Origin: Gemmatimonadota bacterium
GTDB lineage: Bacteria; Gemmatimonadota; Gemmatimonadetes; Gemmatimonadales; GWC2-71-9
Assembly: GCA_029862935.1 (NCBI GenBank)
Contig: JAOTWK010000225.1
Coordinates: 1-6,100, forward strand
Direction: 5' to 3'
DNA length: 6,100 nucleotides
Below the pieces are notes generated by a model. It was not told where the DNA came from. It searched no databases and saw nothing but the letters and a program-made list of their open reading frames with translations. Made by a program: the position numbers and the translations under genes. Below are positions 1 through 5,143 of the stretch, one piece after another; the first letter of the stretch is position 1, and every line of letters starts with the position of its first letter.

Positions 1-50
1 AGAGGCACCCAGATCGAGGGCAACACAAGAACCCACATGCGGATCTTCAT
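1..50 (-). CDS. Start of a cassette gene, exported or membrane protein (partial)
   Basis: An ATG at 48-50 (minus strand) is preceded by the Shine-Dalgarno-like GGAAGGGG at 58-65 with a 7-nt gap. It opens a frame reading MKIRMWVLVLPSIWVP before running off the window. The start lies 32 bp past the R' box of attC1, as expected for the first gene of the next cassette. Two basic residues followed by a hydrophobic run suggest a signal peptide or membrane anchor. Only 16 codons are visible, so the product cannot be identified. A second in-frame ATG lies four codons later. Confidence 0.6.
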   Translation of the reverse strand, partial: MKIRMWVLVLPSIWVP

Positions 51-82
51 TCGCTGGCCCCTTCCACTCGTGTCACCGTGCC

Positions 83-218
83 GCCTAACGTCCCTGCGTT
101 TGAGCTGCGGGCGACTACCCCGCCGGGCGGGCCCTCTCGGTTGGATCTACTCGTATCTATCAGGGCGCTCGTATCAACGCCACCCGACGCGCCCGTCAGC
201 TCCTAACGCCTGTTAGGC
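83..218 (-). repeat. attC1 recombination site
   Basis: The end boxes are GCCTAAC (83-89; R' on the minus strand) and GTTAGGC (212-218; R''). The inner arms pair: GCGTTTGAGCTGCGGGCG at 96-113 against the reverse complement of the segment near 190-207, which has one extra unpaired A on the R''-L'' side. The centre carries the recurring ATCAACGCC motif (173-181). At 136 bp this is the shortest intact site. It contains a nested CCTAAC-gcct-GTTAGG hairpin at 202-217. It closes the cassette of the 251-aa exported protein. Confidence 0.95.
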
Positions 219-229
219 GGCATTCGCCC

Positions 230-985
230 TCATCGCGGCTGCAGGCGCGACCAGAATTCAGGACCTGTCTGTGGCCCGCGGGCCACACCCTGCACGATCC
301 GCCGGCTCTGCCTATCCACCCAATACGTGACCCGGTAGCCAGGGAAGAGCTCGCCCCCGTCCACCTTCCAGCACTCCAGTGCCTGGCCGTTTAGCGTGAT
401 CTCCTCTATGCCCAGAACGCGCATGGTGGACCATTGCTCGGCCCCTTCCCACTCGGAGTAATGCGGGACGACCGCTCCGTACGCCTCAGCCAGGGGCAGC
501 AGCGGAAACAACCACGGGACCTGGCCCTCGATCGGAAACACTGGCCCCGCTAGGCGCTGGTCAATGAGCCGCACGGGCTCTCCTGGAAGCACCACCCACC
601 CCGTGAGGTACCCATCGGTTACCGTGATTGCGGCCGAGTCGCTATGAGCTTTCACACGATGATGGAGTAAGGCGAAATCAGCCGCGCGAGCGACAATCAC
701 GCCAACAGTAGTATCCTCTCCCGCCGCGGCGTGCGTCGTGTGGATGACGTACACATCCACACCCGCGTGGCGCTCGCGTGTGATCGATTGCGTGGTTGTG
801 CTGATCGGGGTGTCCCGACCATCGACGCGGCGGACGCTCTCGATCGTGTACGTGCCAGTCTGGAGCTTCGCGCCCCGCAGTGCGTCGCTGCCGACTCGGA
901 CCGTATCGAGCTGCTGCGCCGCGACGTTAGTCGCGAATGCCGCGAGACAGGTCCCGACCAGACCAGCGCATCCAGCTGCATTCAT
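230..985 (-). CDS. Exported protein of unknown function, possibly DUF3108/LolA-like
   Basis: A 251-aa protein. The start at 985 is chosen because GAGGAGG (991-997) precedes it at good spacing. The longer frame opening at 1081 would begin inside attC2 and has no such site. Residues 1-23 look like a Sec signal peptide (small/hydrophobic run, then NVAA before QQ). The mature part is rich in beta strands, and residues 216-234 (YRVTYWVDRQSRRIV) resemble the late strands of secreted DUF3108 or outer-membrane lipoprotein-sorting-like proteins, where a W-V-D element precedes a substrate-describing strand. That family link is from memory and weak. It is probably periplasmic. The TGA stop (230-232) lies 12 bp before the R'' box of attC1. 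It is the largest ordinary cassette here (950 bp). No catalytic motif is seen. Confidence 0.8.
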   Translation of the reverse strand: MNAAGCAGLVGTCLAAFATNVAAQQLDTVRVGSDALRGAKLQTGTYTIESVRRVDGRDTPISTTTQSITRERHAGVDVYVIHTTHAAAGEDTTVGVIVARAADFALLHHRVKAHSDSAAITVTDGYLTGWVVLPGEPVRLIDQRLAGPVFPIEGQVPWLFPLLPLAEAYGAVVPHYSEWEGAEQWSTMRVLGIEEITLNGQALECWKVDGGELFPGYRVTYWVDRQSRRIVQGVARGPQTGPEFWSRLQPR

Positions 986-990
986 GGTGT

Positions 991-997
991 CCTCCTC
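991..997 (-). promoter_or_regulatory. Shine-Dalgarno site fixing the start of the exported protein
   Basis: The minus strand reads GAGGAGG five bases before the ATG at 985. It rules out the upstream in-frame start at 1081, which falls within attC2. Confidence 0.8.
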
Positions 998-1032
998 GCA
1001 ACGATGACTCCGCGCACCTTGGTCCAGATGCC

Positions 1033-1171
1033 GTCTAACGGTCAGCGCTTGAGCTGCGGGCGGCAGGCCCGCCACACACAATTGTCATTCGTTCCTCTGA
1101 AGGGCAGTGATGCAACCACTTCAGAGAACTCGATCCCGCGAGCGCCCGGCAGCTTCAAGCGCTTGTTAGAT
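1033..1171 (-). repeat. attC2 recombination site
   Basis: The end boxes are GTCTAAC (1033-1039, R') and GTTAGAT (1165-1171, R''), complementary except at the outermost variable base pairs. The arms GCGCTTGAGCTGCGGGCG (left) and GCGCTTGAAGCTGCCGGGCG (right, reverse complement) match exactly apart from two extra bases, A and C, on the right arm. These are the extrahelical bases that set the minus orientation. The 139-bp site has a different centre from most others, with an internal inverted repeat (1091-1102 against 1119-1129). It closes the membrane-protein cassette. Confidence 0.95.
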
Positions 1172-1189
1172 GCCCAGCCTCCTGCGCCC

Positions 1190-1564
1190 TCATAGCAAGG
1201 GTACCGCGTACAAGGAGCCGCCGACAAGGAAGATCACGAAGAACAAAATTGACAGGCGTCTCCGCAACCCGAAGAAGATGACTTGCTCGACTGCGCGCAA
1301 GTACCAAAACACGGCGATGAGAAACAACAGCGACCGGCCGAGTGCGGTTGATAGTAGCTCGACAGAGTGCGCGAGTGAGAGATAAGCGAACACCACGAAC
1401 ACGAAGGTCAAGCACAGGTTGAGGATCTGGACGATGGCCCGATTGAGCGAGGTGAGGGTCGCGAGATCCGTTCTCCACCGAAACAGTTTCCAGAAGAAAA
1501 GGTGGAACACGGCAAAAACAGCAGTATATACACCGCCAGCGACAACAAGCGACTCTGGTTTCAT
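1190..1564 (-). CDS. Small four-helix integral membrane protein, unknown function
   Basis: A 124-aa protein starting MKPESL. The ATG at 1564 is preferred over the one at 1600, because 1600 lies inside attC3 and would spend twelve codons on the recombination site. No strong Shine-Dalgarno is seen before 1564; a weak purine stretch precedes it. Four hydrophobic helices are clear, at about residues 6-25, 43-64, 78-98 and 104-123. Short charged links lie between them (KLFRWRTD, residues 26-33; RRR, 101-103). Conserved-looking polar and aromatic spots include FHLFFWK (20-26), N41, N49 and RAVEQ (90-94). It resembles a family of small unnamed membrane proteins common in cassettes and environmental bacteria, with no assigned function. 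The TGA stop lies 18 bp before the R'' box of attC2. It fills a 550-bp cassette. Confidence 0.82.
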   Translation of the reverse strand: MKPESLVVAGGVYTAVFAVFHLFFWKLFRWRTDLATLTSLNRAIVQILNLCLTFVFVVFAYLSLAHSVELLSTALGRSLLFLIAVFWYLRAVEQVIFFGLRRRLSILFFVIFLVGGSLYAVPLL

Positions 1565-1582
1565 CTTATCGTTGCTCTGGGC

Positions 1583-1726
1583 ATCTAACGGTTCGCGCAT
1601 GGCCTGCGAGCGACCGGCTCGCGGGGCACGCGGCGTTCAGTTCGTATTTGAATCAACGCCAAACGCTCACTCATTCGGCTTCCTTTGAAAACGTACGCGC
1701 TCGGCTGGTCCATGCGCTTGTTAGGC
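1583..1726 (-). repeat. attC3 recombination site
   Basis: The end boxes are ATCTAAC (1583-1589, R') and GTTAGGC (1720-1726, R''). The arms GCGCATGGCCTGCGAGCG and GCGCATGGACCAGCCGAGCG (right, reverse complement) pair almost fully, with an extra A and an extra C on the right arm. The 144-bp site shares the internal ATCAACGCC (1652-1660) and TTCCTTTGAA (1680-1689) motifs. It closes the VOC cassette. Confidence 0.95.
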
Positions 1727-1754
1727 GTCGCCGCGGCGGTTCCAGCGCCGAGCA

Positions 1755-2144
1755 TCATTGCCCCGCTGGCGGCTGCCATAGTTCAACCTTGTTACCCTCC
1801 GGATCGATGACCCACCCGAACTTTCCGTACTCCGAATCATCGGTCTTCTCAAGTACGTTGCAGCCTTCCGCACGAAGGGCATCCAGAAGTGCGGACAGGT
1901 CGTCCACTCGATAGTTGACCATGAACGGCGCCTTGCTCGGCGCGAACTGGTCCCCGTCGGCGGCTCCAATAGACCAGATGGTGGTCCCCTTCATAGGGCG
2001 GCCATTGGCGTCCGCCCAGGGGAATGCAGCACCGCCCCAATCTTGAACATCGATGCCAAGGTGGGTCTTGTACCAGGCGCGCAGTGCGGTTGGGTCCTTC
2101 GCCTGAAAGAAGATCCCTCCGATCCCGGTGACTCTCTTCATCAT
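1755..2144 (-). CDS. VOC-superfamily (glyoxalase/bleomycin-resistance fold) protein
   Basis: A 129-aa protein with a single vicinal-oxygen-chelate domain. The first beta-alpha-beta unit runs GIGGIFFQAKDP (7-18), then AWYKTHLGI (23-31). The last strands read GWVIDPEGNKVELWQPP (110-126), the classic C-terminal signature, and E121 sits at the family's usual metal-ligand position. The first-strand position that is often His is not obvious here, so metal binding and catalysis are uncertain. VOC proteins act as homodimers on small molecules (isomerases, dioxygenases, thiol transferases) or bind drugs. The substrate cannot be read from the sequence. AGAGGAG (2150-2156) supports a start at 2144 (5-nt gap) or at the next codon, 2141 (8-nt gap). 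The start at 2168 has no ribosome site. The stop is 28 bp before the R'' box of attC3. It is likely cytoplasmic. Confidence 0.92.
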   Translation of the reverse strand: MMKRVTGIGGIFFQAKDPTALRAWYKTHLGIDVQDWGGAAFPWADANGRPMKGTTIWSIGAADGDQFAPSKAPFMVNYRVDDLSALLDALRAEGCNVLEKTDDSEYGKFGWVIDPEGNKVELWQPPAGQ

Positions 2145-2149
2145 TGGTA

Positions 2150-2156
2150 CTCCTCT
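2150..2156 (-). promoter_or_regulatory. Shine-Dalgarno site of the VOC gene
   Basis: AGAGGAG on the minus strand serves the twin ATG codons at 2144 and 2141. The surrounding GTTCAGAGGAG resembles the TTCAGAGGAA element repeated in the centre of the attC sites, which may be chance. Confidence 0.7.
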
Positions 2157-2193
2157 GAACCTCGGCAAGCTACGCCGGGTAGGGCCTTCCGAC

Positions 2194-2337
2194 GCCTAAC
2201 GGTCAGCGCATGACCTGCGAGCGCCCGGCTCGTCAAGCATGCGTCTCAGTGAATGTCCTCGTATCAACGCCAGGCGCTCAGTCATTCTACTTCCTCTGAA
2301 CACGTCCGCGCTCGGCTGGTCCATGCGCGGGTTAGGC
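2194..2337 (-). repeat. attC4 recombination site
   Basis: The end boxes are GCCTAAC (2194-2200, R') and GTTAGGC (2331-2337, R''). The arms GCGCATGACCTGCGAGCGC and GCGCATGGACCAGCCGAGCGC (right, reverse complement) pair well, with two extra bases on the right arm. The centre has the fullest version of the shared element: GTCTCAGTGAA (from 2243), ATCAACGCCAGGCGC (2263-2277) and TTCCTCTGAA (2291-2300). Length 144 bp. It closes the small envelope-protein cassette. Confidence 0.96.
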
Positions 2338-2360
2338 GGCAGAGCAGAACATCCTCAACC

Positions 2361-2738
2361 TCACAGCCAGAAGGGAGCGGTGATTGCCAACATGATTAGG
2401 AGCGCTACCCCGATAGTCCGCCAAAACCCGCCCATCGGATTCCCGACATGGACTGAGTCCACTTCCGAACGGGCCAAGCCAACGCGGCACGTGTCACAGC
2501 CACGCGGTTCCAACCACGGCACGCCGAGGACGGAATCGGCTCGAATGACGACAGAGTGCCAGCGTTCCACGGCGCCGTCATGCCAGACCCGGACCTGTTG
2601 GCCTGGATCCAGCCCGCCCGACGGCATGCTGGCAGGCCGATGCCATCCTGCGCCGCATGCAGCACTTGCCCACACCATGTAGCCAACGGCTGCCCATGCC
2701 AGCGGTCGTCGTGCAGTGGGTGAGACTGTCTGAGTCAT
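2361..2738 (-). CDS. Small envelope protein with N-terminal and C-terminal hydrophobic segments
   Basis: A 125-aa protein. The N-terminus has two arginines and then a hydrophobic run (12-27) ending ASAAC. C28 could be a lipidation site, but the -3 residue is Ser rather than Leu/Val/Ile, so the lipobox is poor. The middle carries a compact beta-type domain (QQVRVWHDG, 47-55; IRADSVLGVPWLE, 65-77; LARSEVDSVHV, 88-98), with a CxxC pair at C81 and C84. The last 20 residues (105-125) form a second membrane helix. The 'RVxxxDG...ADSVxGVP...VDSVHV' pattern recalls small lipoproteins abundant in Gemmatimonadota, without known function; this is from memory. The start at 2738 has only a weak AGGA about 10 nt upstream. 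The TGA stop lies 23 bp before the R'' box of attC4. Alternative: an inner-membrane protein with two helices and a periplasmic domain. Confidence 0.72.
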   Translation of the reverse strand: MTQTVSPTARRPLAWAAVGYMVWASAACGAGWHRPASMPSGGLDPGQQVRVWHDGAVERWHSVVIRADSVLGVPWLEPRGCDTCRVGLARSEVDSVHVGNPMGGFWRTIGVALLIMLAITAPFWL

Positions 2739-2755
2739 CTATGGCCGATCCTGCC

Positions 2756-2895
2756 ACCTAACGGGTCGCGCATGACCTGCGAGCGCGAGGTCCGAAGTAC
2801 CCGAGCATCATTGGTTCCTCTGTTCGCCCGCGGCGCTAGCCCCACGATGGAACCTGCCGCCCCACGCGGCCGACTGCTCCAAGCGCTTGTTAGGC
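2756..2895 (-). repeat. attC5 recombination site, mismatched arms
   Basis: The end boxes are ACCTAAC (2756-2762, R') and GTTAGGC (2889-2895, R''). The left arm, GCGCATGACCTGCGAGCG, belongs to the CATG.ACC class. The right arm (reverse complement) reads GCGCTTGGAGCAGTCGGCC and belongs to the CTTG.AGC class, so they pair poorly, with about five mismatches besides the extra bases. The 140-bp site lacks the ATCAACGCC centre. The R'' box also supplies the stop codon of the AHSA1-like gene (TAA, 2890-2892). Confidence 0.88.
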
Positions 2896-3342
2896 GCCGC
2901 TTCTATTGACGGTGGCCTCCAATTTCTGGAAGGCGAGCGTCCATGCCTGGTGTTGCCAATCCGCGGCCTCTTGCCACTCAGAGGAGGAACGCCACCCTGC
3001 GTGGATGAGATCGACCCTTGCGCCCTGTCGCGAAGGAGAGAAGGTGACCACGACATGGGTAAGCGGGTCGGCGGCATTGGCGAACCGCTTGAACTGCTTT
3101 GGGCTCTTCCACTCGAACGCAATGAAAACATCGGGCGCGATAGCGGTGACCCTGCATCCTATTGTACTGTCATTCTCTTGGTCGGCGGGGTTCCAGAATA
3201 GCTCGTACTTGCCGGCGACCTCGGGTTGGACGTCTGCCACCGTGGAGAGCCAGGTATGTAAGAGATCATTGCACGTGAAGTGCGCGAAGGCCTCGGCAAC
3301 TGGGCATTGCAGATTCGCTGTGCAATGTATTACTCGGTCCAT
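2890..3342 (-). CDS. AHSA1/SRPBCC-family ligand-binding protein
   Basis: A 150-aa protein of the START/Bet v1-like helix-grip fold, AHSA1 branch. The family order is visible. It has an N-terminal strand followed by PVAEAFAHFT (14-23), L28-W31-L32 in the first helix region, and a GKYELFWNP strand. Next come a VFIAFEWKS strand, LTHVVVTFSP, and then the hallmark HAGWRSSSEW (114-123), which precedes the long C-terminal helix (about 124-145). Members bind hydrophobic small molecules or assist chaperones. Ligand and partner are unknown here, and no catalytic residue is implied. GAAGGTG (3347-3353) with a 6-nt gap fixes the start at 3342 rather than the ATG at 3357. The stop codon TAA is formed by the R'' box of attC5 (GCC-TAA-C), so the last residues are shaped by the recombination site. 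Probably cytoplasmic. Confidence 0.92.
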   Translation of the reverse strand: MDRVIHCTANLQCPVAEAFAHFTCNDLLHTWLSTVADVQPEVAGKYELFWNPADQENDSTIGCRVTAIAPDVFIAFEWKSPKQFKRFANAADPLTHVVVTFSPSRQGARVDLIHAGWRSSSEWQEAADWQHQAWTLAFQKLEATVNRSGA

Positions 3343-3346
3343 ATGG

Positions 3347-3353
3347 CACCTTC
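3347..3353 (-). promoter_or_regulatory. Shine-Dalgarno site fixing the start of the AHSA1-like gene
   Basis: GAAGGTG on the minus strand lies just before the ATG at 3342 (6 nt from AAGG to the start). The in-frame ATG at 3357 overlaps this region and has no purine-rich site of its own. Confidence 0.65.
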
Positions 3354-3369
3354 GCATTTGGGTTGCGGC

Positions 3370-3513
3370 GCCTAACGGTCAGCGCATGACCTGCGAGCGA
3401 CCGGCCCGCTGGGCCACGCGGAATCGTGTTCGTGCTCGGATCCGTGCCAGGCGCATCACCATTCAAGTTCCTCTGAATCGTACGCGCTCGCCAGGTCCAT
3501 GCGTGTGTGAGGT
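3370..3513 (-). repeat. attC6 recombination site with mutated R'' box
   Basis: The left box GCCTAAC (3370-3376, R') is intact. The right box reads GTGAGGT (3507-3513) instead of GTTRRRY, a T-to-G change at 3509. The arms still pair very well (GCGCATGACCTGCGAGCG against GCATGGACCTGGCGAGCG with two extra bases), and TTCCTCTGAA (3468-3477) is at its usual distance from the end. So this is a real 144-bp attC with one damaged core base. The beta-lactamase-like gene now reads through it and stops at 3463-3465. Confidence 0.92.
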
Positions 3514-4614
3514 GACCCCCTGGGGGAGCGGTTCATCCCCCAAGACGAAATCCTCCCCCACGAAGATCCTGGCCACATCGGATCTCATCACGTTGTTGTC
3601 CGCACCCAACCCGTAGGGGGAGCTGAGGGTTTGAGTGTTGGCCAACACCACGAACGTGAGGTTCTTGTCCGGAGCCCGGACAATTAGAGAGGAGTTGGTG
3701 GTCCAGTATCCATAGTGCCACTGGAGTCTGGCTCCCTGGTATTCCTGGATGAACCAGCCCAGTCCGTAAGGCAGGTCGGCTCCTGAGTTGGATCGGGCAG
3801 GAGTGAAGACTTCCTGCCAGGTTTCCGAAGATAGGAAGCGCCCTTGATCGATGGCGATGGAGAACACAGCCATGTCCTCCGCCGAAGCCACGAGGCCAGC
3901 CGCGGTGCCAAAGTGACTTGGGTGTTCCTTGGGATGGACCTGAGACCCCTTCACTTCATAACCAGCCGCCATCCTCTCGAGGAACTGACTCCGGTTCAGT
4001 CCGGTTAGGGCAAAAGCCGACGAGTTTTTGGGGTTCGGCGCCGTATTCTGGAAGCGCAGCGGCTGCAGGATCCGCTCAACGAGGAGCTCCCCGAAGGACT
4101 GCCCCGATGCAGACTGGATCACCTGATCCAGGTATCCGAAGCGATTGCCGCTATATCGGTAACTCGATCCCGGCACCCCTTCCGAAGTATGGGTAAGAAG
4201 GTGCCGTACCCGGATGACTCCTGAGGCAGAGAGTGTCACCCCGTAATCACTCGCCGCGTCGTCGAGATCAACGAGTCCCTCCTCCACCAACTGCATGATG
4301 ATTGTTGCCGCGAAGGGTTTGGTGAGGGATGCCAGGTGGAAGGGAGTAGCGCTGGTTGCTGGGTTGGCCGTTTCCACGGTGGCCTCCCCGAACCCCCGGG
4401 CCCAGACGATCTGCCCATCCTCAACAATGGCCGCCGACATCCCCGGGATCTTCAGCTGCACCCGCAGGGCGTCGAGCTTCGCCGGAAATCCTACCAGGCC
4501 TGGGGTGGGAACAACCTCGATGGACTGTGGAGCGGTAGGATTCTCATCACACGCGAGCAACACGAAGATGGCCAGGGTCACCAGTCCAATCTGTATCTGC
4601 TTCCGACGCATCAT
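3463..4614 (-). CDS. Serine beta-lactamase-like hydrolase, predicted lipoprotein, with readthrough tail
   Basis: A 383-aa member of the beta-lactamase/penicillin-binding-protein-like family (class C, esterase and D-peptidase relatives). Residues 1-22 are a lipoprotein signal ending LLAC, with C22 as the lipidated Cys. The next residue is Asp, which in E. coli would favour inner-membrane retention. The SxxK motif S96-L-T-K99 supplies the nucleophile. RVRHLLTHTS (135-144) is typical of the family. The Tyr motif is Y154-S-G-N157, one residue longer than the usual YSN. WHYG (H300-Y-G302) fills the KTG/HxG role. Domain length is normal for the family. The substrate is unknown: beta-lactam, ester or peptide. 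GAAGAAG purines precede the ATG pair at 4614/4611. The natural end was probably T368. A TAA-to-TCA change in the R'' box of attC6 adds 15 residues (369-383) translated from the site. Its 5' side has no complete attC. By eye its base composition is slightly less GC-rich than its neighbours. Confidence 0.93.
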   Translation of the reverse strand: MMRRKQIQIGLVTLAIFVLLACDENPTAPQSIEVVPTPGLVGFPAKLDALRVQLKIPGMSAAIVEDGQIVWARGFGEATVETANPATSATPFHLASLTKPFAATIIMQLVEEGLVDLDDAASDYGVTLSASGVIRVRHLLTHTSEGVPGSSYRYSGNRFGYLDQVIQSASGQSFGELLVERILQPLRFQNTAPNPKNSSAFALTGLNRSQFLERMAAGYEVKGSQVHPKEHPSHFGTAAGLVASAEDMAVFSIAIDQGRFLSSETWQEVFTPARSNSGADLPYGLGWFIQEYQGARLQWHYGYWTTNSSLIVRAPDKNLTFVVLANTQTLSSPYGLGADNNVMRSDVARIFVGEDFVLGDEPLPQGVTSHTHGPGERVRFRGT

Positions 4615-4798
4615 CTTCTTCTTCAGATTCTCTCTGGAAAGCGTTCAGTCACACCCCACACAGCTGAGGTCAGGCTTTGTGCCAAACCCTCGGAGTCACC
4701 ACCCCCTCCCAATCAACTACTCCTCGGCACCGGAGGAAGATTCAGACGGACGATGTGTTCGGGTGGGTTCTGCTGGCATGGGTGCTGACGCAGATCAC
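4615..4798. other. Non-coding leader between the beta-lactamase-like gene and the broken attC7
   Basis: About 180 bp with no supported gene. It takes the place of the missing R'-L' half of attC7 and the normal short cassette leader (usually under 50 bp here). I looked for a GCCTAAC-like box and a GCGCTTGAGCTGC-like arm and found neither. No clear -35/-10 pair or terminator is seen, although its length would allow the hydrolase gene to have its own promoter. The left end holds the purine-rich ribosome site for the start at 4614. Confidence 0.6.
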
Positions 4799-4893
4799 GT
4801 CTCAGTGAACGTATTGGTATCAATACCAGGCGCATCAATCAACGACTTCCATTAAGAACGCACGCGCTCGGCAGCTCCAAGCGCGTGTTAGGC
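4799..4893 (-). repeat. attC7 half-site (R''-L'' and centre only)
   Basis: The right end is normal: GTTAGGC (4887-4893, R'') and an arm whose reverse complement is GCGCTTGGAGCTGCCGAGCG. TTCCATTAAG (4847-4856) sits at the standard distance, and the centre motif reads ATCAATACCAGGCGC. Similarity to attC4 begins abruptly at GTCTCAGTGAA (4799). Left of that point the L' arm and R' box, expected near 4750, are absent. Without R' there is no cleavage site, so this copy should not recombine. The centre also contains a perfect TGGTAT-CA-ATACCA palindrome (4815-4828). Confidence 0.85.
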
Positions 4894-4915
4894 GGCAGCC
4901 TGGCACGCCGCAGCC

Positions 4916-5116
4916 CTAATCCTCCTCGGGGACGATCACCCAGAGGAAGATATAGACGAGGATGCCGGGAAATGCGGCGGAAACGATGGAGGCGACCACG
5001 TACAGCACCCGCGCCAAGGTCGGGTCAAGATCGAAGTACTTGGCGAGCCCAGCGACCACACCAGCGATCATGCGGTCCGATCGTGAGCGTCGCAGTGGGG
5101 CGTTAAGACTCGGCAC
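4916..5116 (-). CDS. Stand-alone PspC-domain membrane protein
   Basis: A 66-aa protein that is almost entirely one PspC domain. The family pattern is plain: R15, GVVAGLAKYFDLDPTLARVL (19-38), a hydrophobic segment (about 38-62) with a central PG (50-51), and the closing LWVIVPEED (58-66). In proteobacteria PspC is an inner-membrane sensor of the phage-shock response. Short single-domain copies without pspA or pspB nearby are common in other phyla, and their role is not established. The start is GTG at 5116, supported by GAGGAGG (5122-5128). No in-frame ATG occurs before residue 16, and starting there would lose conserved residues. The TAG stop lies 22 bp before the R'' box of attC7. Because attC7 is broken, this gene now shares a mobile unit with the downstream hydrolase. 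Confidence 0.93.
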   Translation of the reverse strand: MPSLNAPLRRSRSDRMIAGVVAGLAKYFDLDPTLARVLYVVASIVSAAFPGILVYIFLWVIVPEED

Positions 5117-5121
5117 GCTAG

Positions 5122-5128
5122 CCTCCTC
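5122..5128 (-). promoter_or_regulatory. Shine-Dalgarno site selecting a GTG start for the PspC-domain gene
   Basis: GAGGAGG on the minus strand lies five bases before the GTG at 5116. This strong site decides for the GTG, because no ATG occurs upstream in frame within the cassette. Confidence 0.8.
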
Positions 5129-5143
5129 GGAAATTATGCTGCC

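Noticed and set aside
731..1195. Long plus-strand frame
   Set aside because: It is antisense to the exported-protein gene and runs across attC2, with no ribosome site or family resemblance. The minus-strand gene has both a signal peptide and a Shine-Dalgarno site.
1042..1227. Minus-strand frame with a SNKRLKLPG tail; similar NKRMDQPSA and NKRLEQSA tails at 1585-1779 and 2808-3131
   Set aside because: These are translations of the attC R''-L'' arm (CCTAACAAGCGC gives P-N-K-R). The repeated peptides reflect the recombination sites, not a protein motif.
2906..3616. 236-aa plus-strand frame
   Set aside because: It is antisense to the AHSA1-like gene, then reads through attC6 into the hydrolase. 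It has a low-complexity, Arg/Ser-rich composition typical of a shadow frame.
4615..4798. Possible promoter for the hydrolase, including a TTGGCACAAAGCC stretch resembling part of a sigma-54 site
   Set aside because: The -12 part does not fit and no paired sigma-70 boxes were found. A promoter is plausible from the length alone but not supported.
4758..4808. Hydrophobic plus-strand stretch FGWVLLAWVLTQ ending at a TGA in attC7, a possible gene remnant
   Set aside because: It has no start codon or ribosome site, no recognisable family, and the opposite direction to the array. Too short to support.
4295..4855. 186-aa and 150-aa plus-strand frames
   Set aside because: They are antisense to the N-terminal half of the beta-lactamase-like gene, whose catalytic motifs and lipobox clearly define the coding strand.
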